Below are positions 6,707 to 14,557 of a stretch of DNA of 15,481 nt, one piece after another. Source of the stretch: Pseudorhodobacter antarcticus. Lineage in GTDB: Bacteria > Pseudomonadota > Alphaproteobacteria > Rhodobacterales > Rhodobacteraceae. The notes under the pieces were generated by a model. It was not told where the DNA came from. It saw only the letters and a list, made by a program, of their open reading frames with translations, and did no database searches. Positions within the stretch are counted from its first letter, which is position 1; every line of letters begins with the position of its first letter. Location: contig CAMAWZ010000022.1 in NCBI GenBank assembly GCA_945861995.1, positions 1-15,481 of the forward strand, read 5' to 3'. A program made the position numbers and the translations under genes.

Positions 6707-8812
6707 ATGATCAGGGTAGGCGTTGACGTGGGCGGTACATTCACCGACCTCGTGCTAGAGAGGGTTGGGGCGGATGGCCGCCAGCAAGTTTTTGTGCATA
6801 AAGTATCAAGCACGCCCAAAGATCAGTCCATCGGCGTGGTGCAAGGTGTGACTGAACTGTGCGCCATCTCAGGCATTCAGCCCAGCCAAATCGACGCCCT
6901 GTTTCATGGCACCACAGTGGCCACGAATATTGTGATCGAGCGGGACGGCGCAGAGGTGGGGATGATCACCACCAAAGGGTTCCGCGATATTCTGCATATG
7001 GCGCGGCACAAGCGGCCCCATAACTTTTCATTACAGTTCGATGTGCCTTGGCAAAGCGCGCCGCTGATCAAACGCCGCAACCGCATTGCGGTGACGGAAC
7101 GGATCATGCCGCCCACAGGGCAGGTCGAAACGCCATTGAACCGTGAAGAGGTCGAGGCGGCAGCCGAACTGTTCGCCCAGCGCGGCCTAGAGGCGGTGGT
7201 GATCGGTTTTATGTTCTCGTTCTTGAACAATGACCACGAATTGCAGGCGAAAGAGATTGTGCAGCGCGTTATGCCCGATGCCTTTATCTGCGCCTCATCC
7301 GAAGTTGTGAACACGATGCGGGAATATGAGCGGTTCTCGACCGCTGCAATGAACGCCTATATCGGGCCGCGCACAGCGGGCTATTTGGATAAGCTGCAAA
7401 ACCGTCTGCGCGCGGCGGGGGTGAATGCCTTTGTCCGCATGATGCAATCAAATGGCGGGATTTCCACGGTGGAACAGGCTGCCAAAACGCCCGTCAGCCT
7501 GCTGCTGTCGGGCCCAGCGGGCGGCGTGATTGGTGCGCGCTGGACAGGCGAGGCTTGCGGCCAAGGCCAAGTGATCACCATCGATATCGGCGGAACGTCG
7601 GCGGATATCTCGGTGATTCGCAACGGCGCATTGACCATCAAAAACCCGCGCGACACCGAAGTGGCGGAAATGCCTGTGCTGGTGCCTATGATTGATATTG
7701 ACGCGATCGGGGCGGGCGGCGGATCCATCGCCTATGTGGACAGCGGCGGCGCGTTTCGCGTGGGCCCGCGCTCGGCAGGGGCAGAGCCAGGCCCTGCCTG
7801 CTATGGCAAGGGCGGGGTTGAGCCCACTGTGACCGATGCACAAGTGGTCTTGGGCCGTCTGGACCCAGAGCAGTTTTTGGGGGGCGGGCTGAAAATTGAC
7901 CCTGCACTATCCGAAGCCGCCATTCGCACAAAATTGGCCGAACCCTTGGGTCTGTCGGTTAAAGATGCGGCGCTGGGGGTGTTGCGGATTATCAACAATC
8001 ATATGGCACTGGCGATTGCCTCTAATTCGGTGGCGCGGGGCATCGATCCGCGCGGATTTAGTCTGATGGCCTTTGGCGGCGCTGGCCCCTTGCACGGGGT
8101 CGCGCTGGGCGAAGCGATCTGGGCCAAGAACGTAATCTCGCCGCTGCATCCGGGCATCACGGCGGCAATGGGTCTTTTGGTGACCGAACCGCGCTATGAA
8201 TTTACAAGGTCAGCTTTGGCGATCTTGCAGGCGGGCGATACGGATACATTCACCAACCTTGGTGCCGTTTTTGACAAATTGCAGGCCGAGGCCAAGGCGC
8301 AGTTGGACAGCGATGGTGTGCCCGCTGGATCACAGCGTTTTGCCCGTATCGCGGAATGCCGCTATGTTGGGCAGGGGTTCGAGTTGCGGGTCGATGTGCC
8401 AGCGGGGCGATTCACCGCTGCAATTGCCGATGGGGTTGCAAAGGCCTTCTACAGCGTTCACCGCACCGAATACGGCCATGCCTTTGAAGATCAGGCGGTC
8501 GAGGTTGTGACCCTTCGCGTGATCGGCACGGCATCTGGCGACACACTTCGCCTGCCAGAATTGGAAAAAGGCGGGCGCAGAAACCCGTCAGAGGCAGCGC
8601 TGTATTCCCGCGCAACCACCTTTGATGACGGCCAGACGCTGGAAACGCCGCGCTATGACCGCAGCAAACTGAAGGCAGACGACGAGGTGACAGGGCCTGC
8701 CATCGTCACCCAGCAAAACTCGACCAGCGTCATCCCAAAGGGCTACACCGCGCGCGTGATGCGTCTGGGGGATATTGTGATCAGCCGCAACGCGATAGGA
8801 GGCGAACTATGA
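6707..8812 (+). CDS. hyuA: Hydantoinase/oxoprolinase-family subunit A (ATP-binding), first copy
   Basis: From ATG 6707 the product is 701 residues, the normal size for HyuA. The actin-like ATP-binding fold is clear: DVGGTFTD at residues 7-14, HGTTVATN, then HKRPHNFSLQ, QSNGG, SGPAGG at 268-273 and DIGGTSAD at 293-300, followed by GAGGGS and GPACYG. In 5-oxoprolinase, N-methylhydantoinase, caprolactamase and the acetone/acetophenone carboxylases this subunit uses ATP to activate the substrate carbonyl, and the HyuB partner completes the reaction. The stop overlaps the hyuB start as ATGA (8809-8812), so the subunits are probably made in a fixed ratio. Position in an operon with CoA-ester enzymes suggests a ring-opening or carboxylating step feeding them. 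The substrate is not identifiable from sequence. Confidence 0.92.
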   Translation: MIRVGVDVGGTFTDLVLERVGADGRQQVFVHKVSSTPKDQSIGVVQGVTELCAISGIQPSQIDALFHGTTVATNIVIERDGAEVGMITTKGFRDILHMARHKRPHNFSLQFDVPWQSAPLIKRRNRIAVTERIMPPTGQVETPLNREEVEAAAELFAQRGLEAVVIGFMFSFLNNDHELQAKEIVQRVMPDAFICASSEVVNTMREYERFSTAAMNAYIGPRTAGYLDKLQNRLRAAGVNAFVRMMQSNGGISTVEQAAKTPVSLLLSGPAGGVIGARWTGEACGQGQVITIDIGGTSADISVIRNGALTIKNPRDTEVAEMPVLVPMIDIDAIGAGGGSIAYVDSGGAFRVGPRSAGAEPGPACYGKGGVEPTVTDAQVVLGRLDPEQFLGGGLKIDPALSEAAIRTKLAEPLGLSVKDAALGVLRIINNHMALAIASNSVARGIDPRGFSLMAFGGAGPLHGVALGEAIWAKNVISPLHPGITAAMGLLVTEPRYEFTRSALAILQAGDTDTFTNLGAVFDKLQAEAKAQLDSDGVPAGSQRFARIAECRYVGQGFELRVDVPAGRFTAAIADGVAKAFYSVHRTEYGHAFEDQAVEVVTLRVIGTASGDTLRLPELEKGGRRNPSEAALYSRATTFDDGQTLETPRYDRSKLKADDEVTGPAIVTQQNSTSVIPKGYTARVMRLGDIVISRNAIGGEL

Positions 8813-10584
8813 CGAAAACTATTGATCCGATCACGCTGCAGGTGATCGGCGGGGCGCTGCACGCAATTGCGGAACAAATGGGCAATGTGCTGTATCGGAT
8901 GTCCTATTCTTCCATCATCCGCGAAAGTCAGGATTTGGGGGCGGGTCTGTTTGATCTGGATTACAACACCCTGTGCGAAAGCGATTCCACGCCGATGCAT
9001 ATCGGCTCGATCCCCGGGTATCTGCGCGGCATTGAGAGAAGTATTCCGCTGGCAGACTGGCGCGAAGGCGATGTGGTGATCCACAATCATCCCTATTTTG
9101 GGGCCAGCCATTCGCCCGATATCGGCATTGTGATGCCGATTTTTTATGACGGTCAGTTGGTTGGGTTTTCCGCAAATACCGCGCACCATCTGGACATTGG
9201 GGCAGCCACACCGGGCCTGATTATCGATGTTCCAGACGTTTTTGCCGAAGGAATGCTGCTGAACGGTTTGAAACTGGTCGAGGCGGGCAAGCGCAACGAT
9301 ACGCTATGGCGCTATATCAGCGGCAACACCCGCGTGCCCGGGTTGGTGATGCGCGATCTTGAAGCGCAGATTGCTTCGGCAGAACTGGGGGTCAAGCGGT
9401 TTTGTGAGTTGATGGACACCTATGGCCGCGATGTGGTCGAACAAGCGTCCAAGCAGTTGATGGACTATTCCGAACGTATGTTGCGGCGAGAAATTGCCAA
9501 AATCCCAGATGGCGAATATTTTGCCGAAGGGTTTATGGATGATGATGGGCGCACACGCGGGGTGCATTTGCCAATTAAGGTGACAGTGCGCGTGACGGGT
9601 GATGACGTAGAGGTGGATTTAACAGGGTCGTCCCCCCAAGTGCCCACCGCGTTTAACGTGCCGTTTGAAGGCTCTACAAAGGTGGCCTGCTATTTCGCGT
9701 TTCGCGCCCTTCTGCTCGATACCTATACCAACAACGAATATATTCCGCAGAATGAAGGCAGCTTTCGCCCCGTTAAGGTGACGGCCCCCTTGGGCTGTAT
9801 CTTTAACCCGATTGCCCCTGCCGCCTGCGAGGCGCGCTTTAACCAAATCCAGCGCATTGTAGATTTGATTATCAAGGCGCTTGCCCCCGTTCTGCCCGAT
9901 AAATGCACAGCGGGAAATGCGGCTTGCCTATCCTTTGCCAGCTATTCAGGTGTGCGCGACAGTGGCGACTATTGGGTGCTGATCGAGGTGAACGAGGCAT
10001 CGATGGGCGGGCGTCCACAATCGGATGGCCCTGACACGATTGAAGAGTTGATGCGCAACACCCGCAACAACCCTTTGGAAGACCTTGGGATGCACCTGCC
10101 CGTGATCTGTGACCGCTATGAAATCCGCGATGACGTCTTTCCGGGCGCGGGCGAGTTTCGCGGCGGCATGGGCGTGGTTAAATCGCAGCGGTTCCTTGTG
10201 CCTGGCTTTATGACACATGAAAGCGACCGCAATGAAGATACGCCGTGGGGCATCTTTGGCGGGGGCGAAGGCGTGACGGCGGCGGTGCGGATGCACAACC
10301 ATGTCAAAGGAACTGCGCCGATTGACGTTCCTGCCAAGTTTTCAGGTCTGCGGGCCGAGGCGGGGGATGTGATCACCTATCTTTCGCCGGGCGGCGGCGG
10401 TTACGGCCCAAGCCTGAAACGCGATCCAAGCAAAGTGCTGGATGATCTGTTGGACGGCTATATCACCCCCGACCACGCGCGCGAGGTTTACGGCGTCGTC
10501 GTCAAGCCTGTCAGCAATGGCTATCAATGGGGGCTGGATATGCCCGCCACGGACAAGCTGCGCGCCAGCCTGCAAACGGCTTGA
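8809..10584 (+). CDS. hyuB: Hydantoinase/oxoprolinase-family subunit B, first copy
   Basis: The 591-residue product is full length for HyuB. It opens with the family-typical DPITLQVIGGALHAIAEQMG. Candidate metal/active-site residues are D42, H101 and D104 in SHSPD, and H126/H127 with D129 in AHHLDIGA. Further on are GGRPQSDGPDT, EFRGGMG and the glycine-rich PGGGGYG at 527-533. The usual NDPYxGG motif reads NHPYFGA here (H94, A99), a change worth noting. HyuB is the hydrolytic (or carboxylating) partner of HyuA; the pair forms a cytoplasmic complex. It is the last gene of the operon; its stop is duplicated by a 21-bp repeat and a strong terminator follows. Confidence 0.92.
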   Translation: MTKTIDPITLQVIGGALHAIAEQMGNVLYRMSYSSIIRESQDLGAGLFDLDYNTLCESDSTPMHIGSIPGYLRGIERSIPLADWREGDVVIHNHPYFGASHSPDIGIVMPIFYDGQLVGFSANTAHHLDIGAATPGLIIDVPDVFAEGMLLNGLKLVEAGKRNDTLWRYISGNTRVPGLVMRDLEAQIASAELGVKRFCELMDTYGRDVVEQASKQLMDYSERMLRREIAKIPDGEYFAEGFMDDDGRTRGVHLPIKVTVRVTGDDVEVDLTGSSPQVPTAFNVPFEGSTKVACYFAFRALLLDTYTNNEYIPQNEGSFRPVKVTAPLGCIFNPIAPAACEARFNQIQRIVDLIIKALAPVLPDKCTAGNAACLSFASYSGVRDSGDYWVLIEVNEASMGGRPQSDGPDTIEELMRNTRNNPLEDLGMHLPVICDRYEIRDDVFPGAGEFRGGMGVVKSQRFLVPGFMTHESDRNEDTPWGIFGGGEGVTAAVRMHNHVKGTAPIDVPAKFSGLRAEAGDVITYLSPGGGGYGPSLKRDPSKVLDDLLDGYITPDHAREVYGVVVKPVSNGYQWGLDMPATDKLRASLQTA

Positions 10585-10605
10585 GCCAGCCTGCAAACGG
10601 CTTGA
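10564..10605 (+). repeat. Perfect 21-bp tandem duplication across the hyuB stop codon
   Basis: Bases 10564-10584 and 10585-10605 are identical. The unit encodes the last six residues of HyuB (ASLQTA) plus the TGA stop. Since 21 is a multiple of three, the second copy is in frame and carries a second stop at 10603-10605. Confidence 0.95.
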
Positions 10606-10607
10606 CA
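10602..10607 (+). promoter_or_regulatory. Possible -35 element of the LysR-type gene
   Basis: TTGACA matches the sigma-70 -35 consensus exactly and is created at the end of the second 21-bp repeat copy. The hexamer 17 bases downstream (GCCTAT, 10625-10630) is a poor -10. A transcript from here would include the terminator hairpin. Only a weak suggestion. Confidence 0.25.
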
Positions 10608-10632
10608 TAGGGTAAAACTGGCTTGCCTATGC

Positions 10633-10667
10633 AAAGAGGCGGCGGGTGCGCCCTGCCGCCTCTTTTT
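10633..10667 (+). terminator. Intrinsic terminator of the dehydrogenase-hyuAB operon
   Basis: AAAGAGGCGGC (10633-10643) pairs perfectly with GCCGCCTCTTT (10655-10665), with an inner GGG/CCC that can extend the stem, and ends in a run of five T. It lies 49 bases after the hyuB stop and only 17 bases before the LysR-type start codon. The A-run on the 5' side makes it potentially usable from either strand. Confidence 0.9.
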
Positions 10668-10684
10668 GTATCTAGGCCAAACCA

Positions 10685-11608
10685 ATGGATTTGCGCGACT
10701 TTCAATTTTTCATTTCGATCGCCGAGATGGGCAGCTTTTCCAAAGCCGCAATGGCGCATAACATCGCACAGTCGGCCCTTAGCCGCCGTATCCGCGATTT
10801 AGAGGCGGATTTGGGCGTCACACTGTTTTATCGCAATGGGCGCGGCGCCGTGATGACCGAAGTGGGGCAAACCTTTTTAACCCGCGCGCGCCGTGTGATG
10901 GCAGATGTCGAACAGATCCGCCATGATCTGACGGCAGACAAAGACAGGGTTCAGGGCGCGGTTACCTTTGGCGTGCCCCCCTCGGTTGGGCTGGTGTTGC
11001 TTGCGCCCCTTTTGGCGCAAATTCGCAGCGACTTGCCAGGTGTGCAAATGCGGGTTCTTGAGGGGTTTAGCGGCTATGTGGCCGAATGGCTGGCCAGTGG
11101 CCGTGTGGACTTGGCCGTTTTGTACAAGATGCGCGCTGGAACATTTCCAGATACAGAGCATCTTCTGTTCGAGGATATGTATCTGATTTCAGCCCGCAAT
11201 TCCCCGCCACTTGGGCAGGGGCCGACTGTGCGCCTGCGCGATCTTGAGGGGCAAGACCTTGCCCTGCCTGGCCCCCCACATGGGCTGCGCATTCTTGTCG
11301 ATGAGGCCTGTGCCCGTGCCAAAGTCACGCTCACCATTGCGGTCGAGTTGGAAACCCTGCCAACCATCCGCGATCTGGTCAGCAACGGCACCATCCGCAC
11401 TATTTTACCTGTCACGGCGGTGCAGGCAGATCTTGAAAGCGGCGGCTTGGTCGCACAGAAAATCATCGATCCTGTCATCAGCCGCGAGCTGATTCTAGCC
11501 CATTCTCCGCAGCGCGCAAATGCCCCTTCAACGCGTGCGGTCGTGCATCTGATCCGTTTGCATATCCAAGAATTGGTTCAGTCGGGGGCGTGGATCGGCA
11601 GGGTCTAG
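10685..11608 (+). CDS. LysR-type transcriptional regulator
   Basis: The 307-residue product has the normal LysR-type length. The N-terminal winged helix-turn-helix covers residues 1-60 (LRDFQFFISIAEMGSFSKAA, SALSRRIRDLEADLGVTLFYR), then a linker helix, and a periplasmic-binding-protein-like effector domain from about 90 (GAVTFGVPPSVGLVLLAP) to the end. The overall style recalls the Nac-like group often named nitrogen-assimilation regulators, but that is only a resemblance. The start at 10685 is backed by a weak AGG (10674-10676). It sits right behind the terminator of the hyuAB operon and is flanked by the second hyuBA set, so it may control one or both, perhaps through the T-N11-A palindrome at 3398-3422. 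Its stop overlaps that of the convergent AraC-type gene. Confidence 0.92.
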   Translation: MDLRDFQFFISIAEMGSFSKAAMAHNIAQSALSRRIRDLEADLGVTLFYRNGRGAVMTEVGQTFLTRARRVMADVEQIRHDLTADKDRVQGAVTFGVPPSVGLVLLAPLLAQIRSDLPGVQMRVLEGFSGYVAEWLASGRVDLAVLYKMRAGTFPDTEHLLFEDMYLISARNSPPLGQGPTVRLRDLEGQDLALPGPPHGLRILVDEACARAKVTLTIAVELETLPTIRDLVSNGTIRTILPVTAVQADLESGGLVAQKIIDPVISRELILAHSPQRANAPSTRAVVHLIRLHIQELVQSGAWIGRV

Positions 11609-12555
11609 CGTCCAGTTTGCCCCATACGATAGGCGCTGGGCGTGTGGCCGAACATCGCCTTGAAAAGACGCGAGAATTGCGCCTGATCGGAAAATCCGAA
11701 ACGATAAGCGATATCTGACATCGGGCCTGGGTTCGGCATCTGCAACATATTGCGCGCCGCGATCAATCTTTGCTCGCGGATATGCTGCGAAACCGTGCCG
11801 TTCCCATCTGCAAATATCTCATGCAGGTAACGTTTGGATATTCCGCACGCTTCTGCCACAAGATCAGGCGACAGGTCTGGATTTGACAGATTGCGGCGGA
11901 TCACGTCCGCCGCACGTTTTAAATGTGCCGCCCGCACCGCGCTTTGCGCAACTTCGGCGGTTTCAGAATGGCGATCAATGGCCATCGACAAAAGTTCAAT
12001 CAACTGCCGCCCCAACATTTCGCCCGCAGCGACGTCATCTGGGGCCTGTGCTTGGACATGCTGCGCCATGGTGGTGAACAGCCCACCCATACCATCACGG
12101 CCATTAAAGACCTGCGCGCAATAGCGGTCTGGATTGCGCAAGCGATTGGCCAAGATAGGCTTGGCAACCTTCAGCACGCACAGATCATTGGCGGCTCCAT
12201 AGGAAAACCGATAGGGCTCGTCCCCCCGCTCGATGATAAAACTGCCAGGATCACAGCGCAGCTCGCGGCCCAGTTGGCGAAACTCTACAGGAGACTTTCG
12301 CGGGATGGTGATCAAATACTGCTCTTCCGATGTGCCCGCGATATGGCTGGCTTGGCGTTCATATTGGACGGGTTCCGTTTGCAAACGCGACAGCGATAAA
12401 TCGCCAAAGGACTGCAACGCCAGCCTACCATCAAAGGAACCCGCATCGCGAAAGGTCAATTGCAGGGGAAAATAGGCCTCAGCGATCACGGCATTCCAAT
12501 GCCCCGCCCGCGCCGCTGGGGGCAAGCTTTTGGTGCTATGCAACGCGGCAGTCAT
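11605..12555 (-). CDS. AraC-type transcriptional regulator
   Basis: With ATG at 12555 the protein is 316 residues. The N-terminal domain (about 20-195) resembles the AraC-binding-like cupin-type region found in FeaR-like regulators (SFGDLSLSRL, GSFIIERGDEPYRF). The C-terminal 108 residues (209-316) hold the two AraC helix-turn-helix units: LVAEACGISKRYLHEIFA and MSDIAYRFGFSDQAQFSRLF, ending in the typical GHTPSAYR. I chose 12555 because it is an ATG with a G-rich site (AGGGGGG) about 5 bases upstream; an in-frame TTG at 12613-12615 would add 20 residues of no family character. It is divergent from the second hyuB and shares its regulatory gap, so it most likely controls that operon, probably as a substrate-responsive activator (inference). 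Confidence 0.9.
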   Translation of the reverse strand: MTAALHSTKSLPPAARAGHWNAVIAEAYFPLQLTFRDAGSFDGRLALQSFGDLSLSRLQTEPVQYERQASHIAGTSEEQYLITIPRKSPVEFRQLGRELRCDPGSFIIERGDEPYRFSYGAANDLCVLKVAKPILANRLRNPDRYCAQVFNGRDGMGGLFTTMAQHVQAQAPDDVAAGEMLGRQLIELLSMAIDRHSETAEVAQSAVRAAHLKRAADVIRRNLSNPDLSPDLVAEACGISKRYLHEIFADGNGTVSQHIREQRLIAARNMLQMPNPGPMSDIAYRFGFSDQAQFSRLFKAMFGHTPSAYRMGQTGR

Positions 12556-12615
12556 AACGCCCCCCCTAGGCCAAGATGTGTTGGCATGATTTGATAATGG
12601 CGGGCCTAATTGCAA

Positions 12616-12649
12616 GCGGAATCCTGATCTGGGCGGAATCCCAATCTGG
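12616..12649. promoter_or_regulatory. 17-bp tandem direct repeat, candidate AraC-type operator
   Basis: GCGGAATCCTGATCTGG (12616-12632) is followed at once by GCGGAATCCCAATCTGG (12633-12649), 15 of 17 bases identical. AraC-type proteins, with two DNA-binding helices per monomer, commonly bind directly repeated sites of about this length. The repeat lies 60 bases upstream of the AraC-type start and about 145 bases upstream of hyuB. Confidence 0.5.
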
Positions 12650-12656
12650 CCTGCGC

Positions 12657-12722
12657 GTCTTGCGTCACTGTGGCGGGTTGTGTGCGCGCTGCGACAAAAC
12701 TTTGTTCACTGTGGCGCAAGAC
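12657..12722. promoter_or_regulatory. Composite repeat: two direct TCACTGTGGCG copies inside an 8-bp inverted repeat
   Basis: TCACTGTGGCG occurs exactly at 12665-12675 and 12706-12716, 41 bases apart start to start, about four turns of the helix. GTCTTGCG (12657-12664), adjoining the first copy, is the exact reverse complement of CGCAAGAC (12715-12722), which overlaps the end of the second. Sites on the same face of DNA suggest cooperative binding or looping. Confidence 0.5.
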
Positions 12723-12780
12723 CAAAGCCGGCAAAAAGTGCAGCATGGGATAAATGGGCTTAGACCCACCCCTTCCCAAC

Positions 12781-12785
12781 AGGAG
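12781..12785 (+). promoter_or_regulatory. Ribosome-binding site of the second hyuB
   Basis: AGGAG lies 8 bases before ATG 12794, the strongest Shine-Dalgarno sequence in the window, and fixes this start. Confidence 0.8.
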
Positions 12786-12793
12786 AACGCCGG

Positions 12794-14542
12794 ATGTCCC
12801 AAGCCAAGGTTGACCCAATTACCCTATCCGTCGTGCGCGGCGTTTTGGAAACGACACAGCGCGAGATGACCTTGACGCTAGAGCAAACTGCCCGATCCTC
12901 GGTCTTCAATCTGGCGCATGACTATTCAACCGCCCTGTTCAACGCAACGCCCGAGATGATCTTGCAAGGCCAAGACATCCCGATCCATCTTGGATCGCTG
13001 ATCCCCGCGATGAAGTCAGTGGCCAAGTATTTCGAGGGCGACATCCACGATGGCGATCTGATTTTGCACAATGATCCCGAATACGGCGGATCGCATATCA
13101 TCGACACCTGTATGTATTACCCCGTCTTTTATCAGGGCGAGCTGGTGTTCTGGACAGTTTGCAAGGGCCATTTGACCGATATTGGCGGGCCTGTTCCCGC
13201 AGGCTATAACCCTGCCGCGACCGAAATTTTTGCCGAAGGTCTGCGCATCCCGCCGCTGAAATTGTGGGACAAGGGCAAGCCGCGCAATGATGTCATCAAC
13301 CTGCTTTTGTCCAATATGCGCGCGCGGCGCGACCAGCAGGGCGATTTTAACGCGCTGATCGGCGCGTGCAAAGTCGGGGCTCGCGCCCTTGTTCGTCTGA
13401 TGGACAAATACGGCAAAGATACCGTGCAAGCCTGTATCGCGGAACTGCTGAACATGGCCGAGGCGCATATGCGCTCGCTGATCGCCAAAGTGCCCGATGG
13501 CACGTACAGTGGCACCGCGATCCTTGAGGATGCGGGCCACGGTTACGGCGATTTTGACAGTACGGCCACGGTGACAATTACCGGCGACAGTTGCCATATC
13601 TTCATCCAATCCCCGCCGCAAATCCCCTATTTCATCAACAGTTATGAGGGCAACAGTCACTCAGGCGTTTATCTTGGCCTGATGATGTTTGCGCAATTAC
13701 CGCCGCCCTATAACGAGGGTCTGTATCGCTGCGTGACCACGGATATGGGGCCAAAGGGTACGCTGTGTAACGCGAAATCGCCCGCGCCGCATATGAATTG
13801 TACCACCACACCGATGGAAACCCTCACCGATGCGGTGCGTCTGGCGTTTGAACAGGCCGCGCCTGACACAGTGTCGGCATCGTGGGGCCATGCCAAGGGC
13901 TGCAATATCGCGGGTTGGGACAAGCGCCACGATGAGGAATATGTGACCATGGTTCTGGCTTCGATCATCTCGGGGGCGGGGGCGACAGCGAACCAAGATG
14001 GCTGGCACGCCTGCGGGCCAGAATGCTGCTTTGGTGCGCTGACTTCGGGCGATATCGAGATGCTAGAGCATTCTTACCCAATCATCATTCACCGTTATTC
14101 CTTGATGGAAGATTCGGGCGGCGCGGGGCGCAATAGGGGCGGGTCTGGCACGTGCTGGGAAGTGGAACCTTTGGACAGCCCCATGACGCTGATCACCTTT
14201 GGCGAAGGCCGCCGTATCCCCGCGATGGGCGCGGCTGGGGCCAAATCTGCGATGGTGGCACCCAAAGTGGGGTCCTTGGAATTGACCCGCCACGGCAAAA
14301 CCGAAGTGATCACAGACAATGTGATTGAGACCATCCACCCAGGCGAACGTGCCGCCAATCGCAATCCAGGCGGCGGCGGTTTCGGCAATCCATTCCAGCG
14401 CGATGTCGCGCGTGTGGTGGACGATGTCCGCAATGGCCTTGTCTCGGAACTGGGGGCCAAACTCGACTATGGGGTGGTCTTTGCCAGCTTTAGCGCACTT
14501 GAGGTCGACCATCCCGCCACCGCCGCCCTGCGCGCCCGCTGA
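12794..14542 (+). CDS. hyuB: Hydantoinase/oxoprolinase-family subunit B, second copy
   Basis: The 582-residue product is full length for the family. It opens VDPITLSVVRGVLETTQREM. Candidate active-site residues are D43, H101 and D104 in NDPEYGGSHIID, and H126 and D129 in GHLTDIGG, at the same numbering as the first HyuB. Later come EDSGGAGRNRGGSG and the glycine-rich PGGGGFG at residues 525-531. Unlike the first copy it keeps the usual NDPxYGG motif. It is clearly diverged from the first copy in sequence and lies ahead of its hyuA, not behind. It is the first gene of a new operon facing away from the AraC-type gene. The reaction is by family ATP-dependent amide or ring hydrolysis, or carboxylation of a ketone-like substrate; no small third subunit as in acetone carboxylase is visible in the window. 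Confidence 0.92.
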   Translation: MSQAKVDPITLSVVRGVLETTQREMTLTLEQTARSSVFNLAHDYSTALFNATPEMILQGQDIPIHLGSLIPAMKSVAKYFEGDIHDGDLILHNDPEYGGSHIIDTCMYYPVFYQGELVFWTVCKGHLTDIGGPVPAGYNPAATEIFAEGLRIPPLKLWDKGKPRNDVINLLLSNMRARRDQQGDFNALIGACKVGARALVRLMDKYGKDTVQACIAELLNMAEAHMRSLIAKVPDGTYSGTAILEDAGHGYGDFDSTATVTITGDSCHIFIQSPPQIPYFINSYEGNSHSGVYLGLMMFAQLPPPYNEGLYRCVTTDMGPKGTLCNAKSPAPHMNCTTTPMETLTDAVRLAFEQAAPDTVSASWGHAKGCNIAGWDKRHDEEYVTMVLASIISGAGATANQDGWHACGPECCFGALTSGDIEMLEHSYPIIIHRYSLMEDSGGAGRNRGGSGTCWEVEPLDSPMTLITFGEGRRIPAMGAAGAKSAMVAPKVGSLELTRHGKTEVITDNVIETIHPGERAANRNPGGGGFGNPFQRDVARVVDDVRNGLVSELGAKLDYGVVFASFSALEVDHPATAALRAR

Positions 14543-14557
14543 TTAAGGACACATATC

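Noticed and set aside
10624..10635. TTGC-N4-GCAA inverted repeat before the terminator as a LysR autoregulatory site
   Set aside because: Arms are only four bases and do not match the stronger palindrome at 3398-3422.
10672..10680. CTAGGCCAA shared by the LysR-type upstream region and the AraC-hyuB gap (12566-12574)
   Set aside because: A 9-base match could be chance, and it shows no symmetry or consistent position relative to the genes.
12556..12615. Upstream TTG start for the AraC-type gene
   Set aside because: It would add 20 residues with no family features, and ATG 12555 has a G-rich site at suitable spacing.
12576..12869. 97-codon plus-strand open frame in the AraC-hyuB gap
   Set aside because: It runs through the repeat elements and into hyuB in another frame, with no ribosome-binding site or domain.
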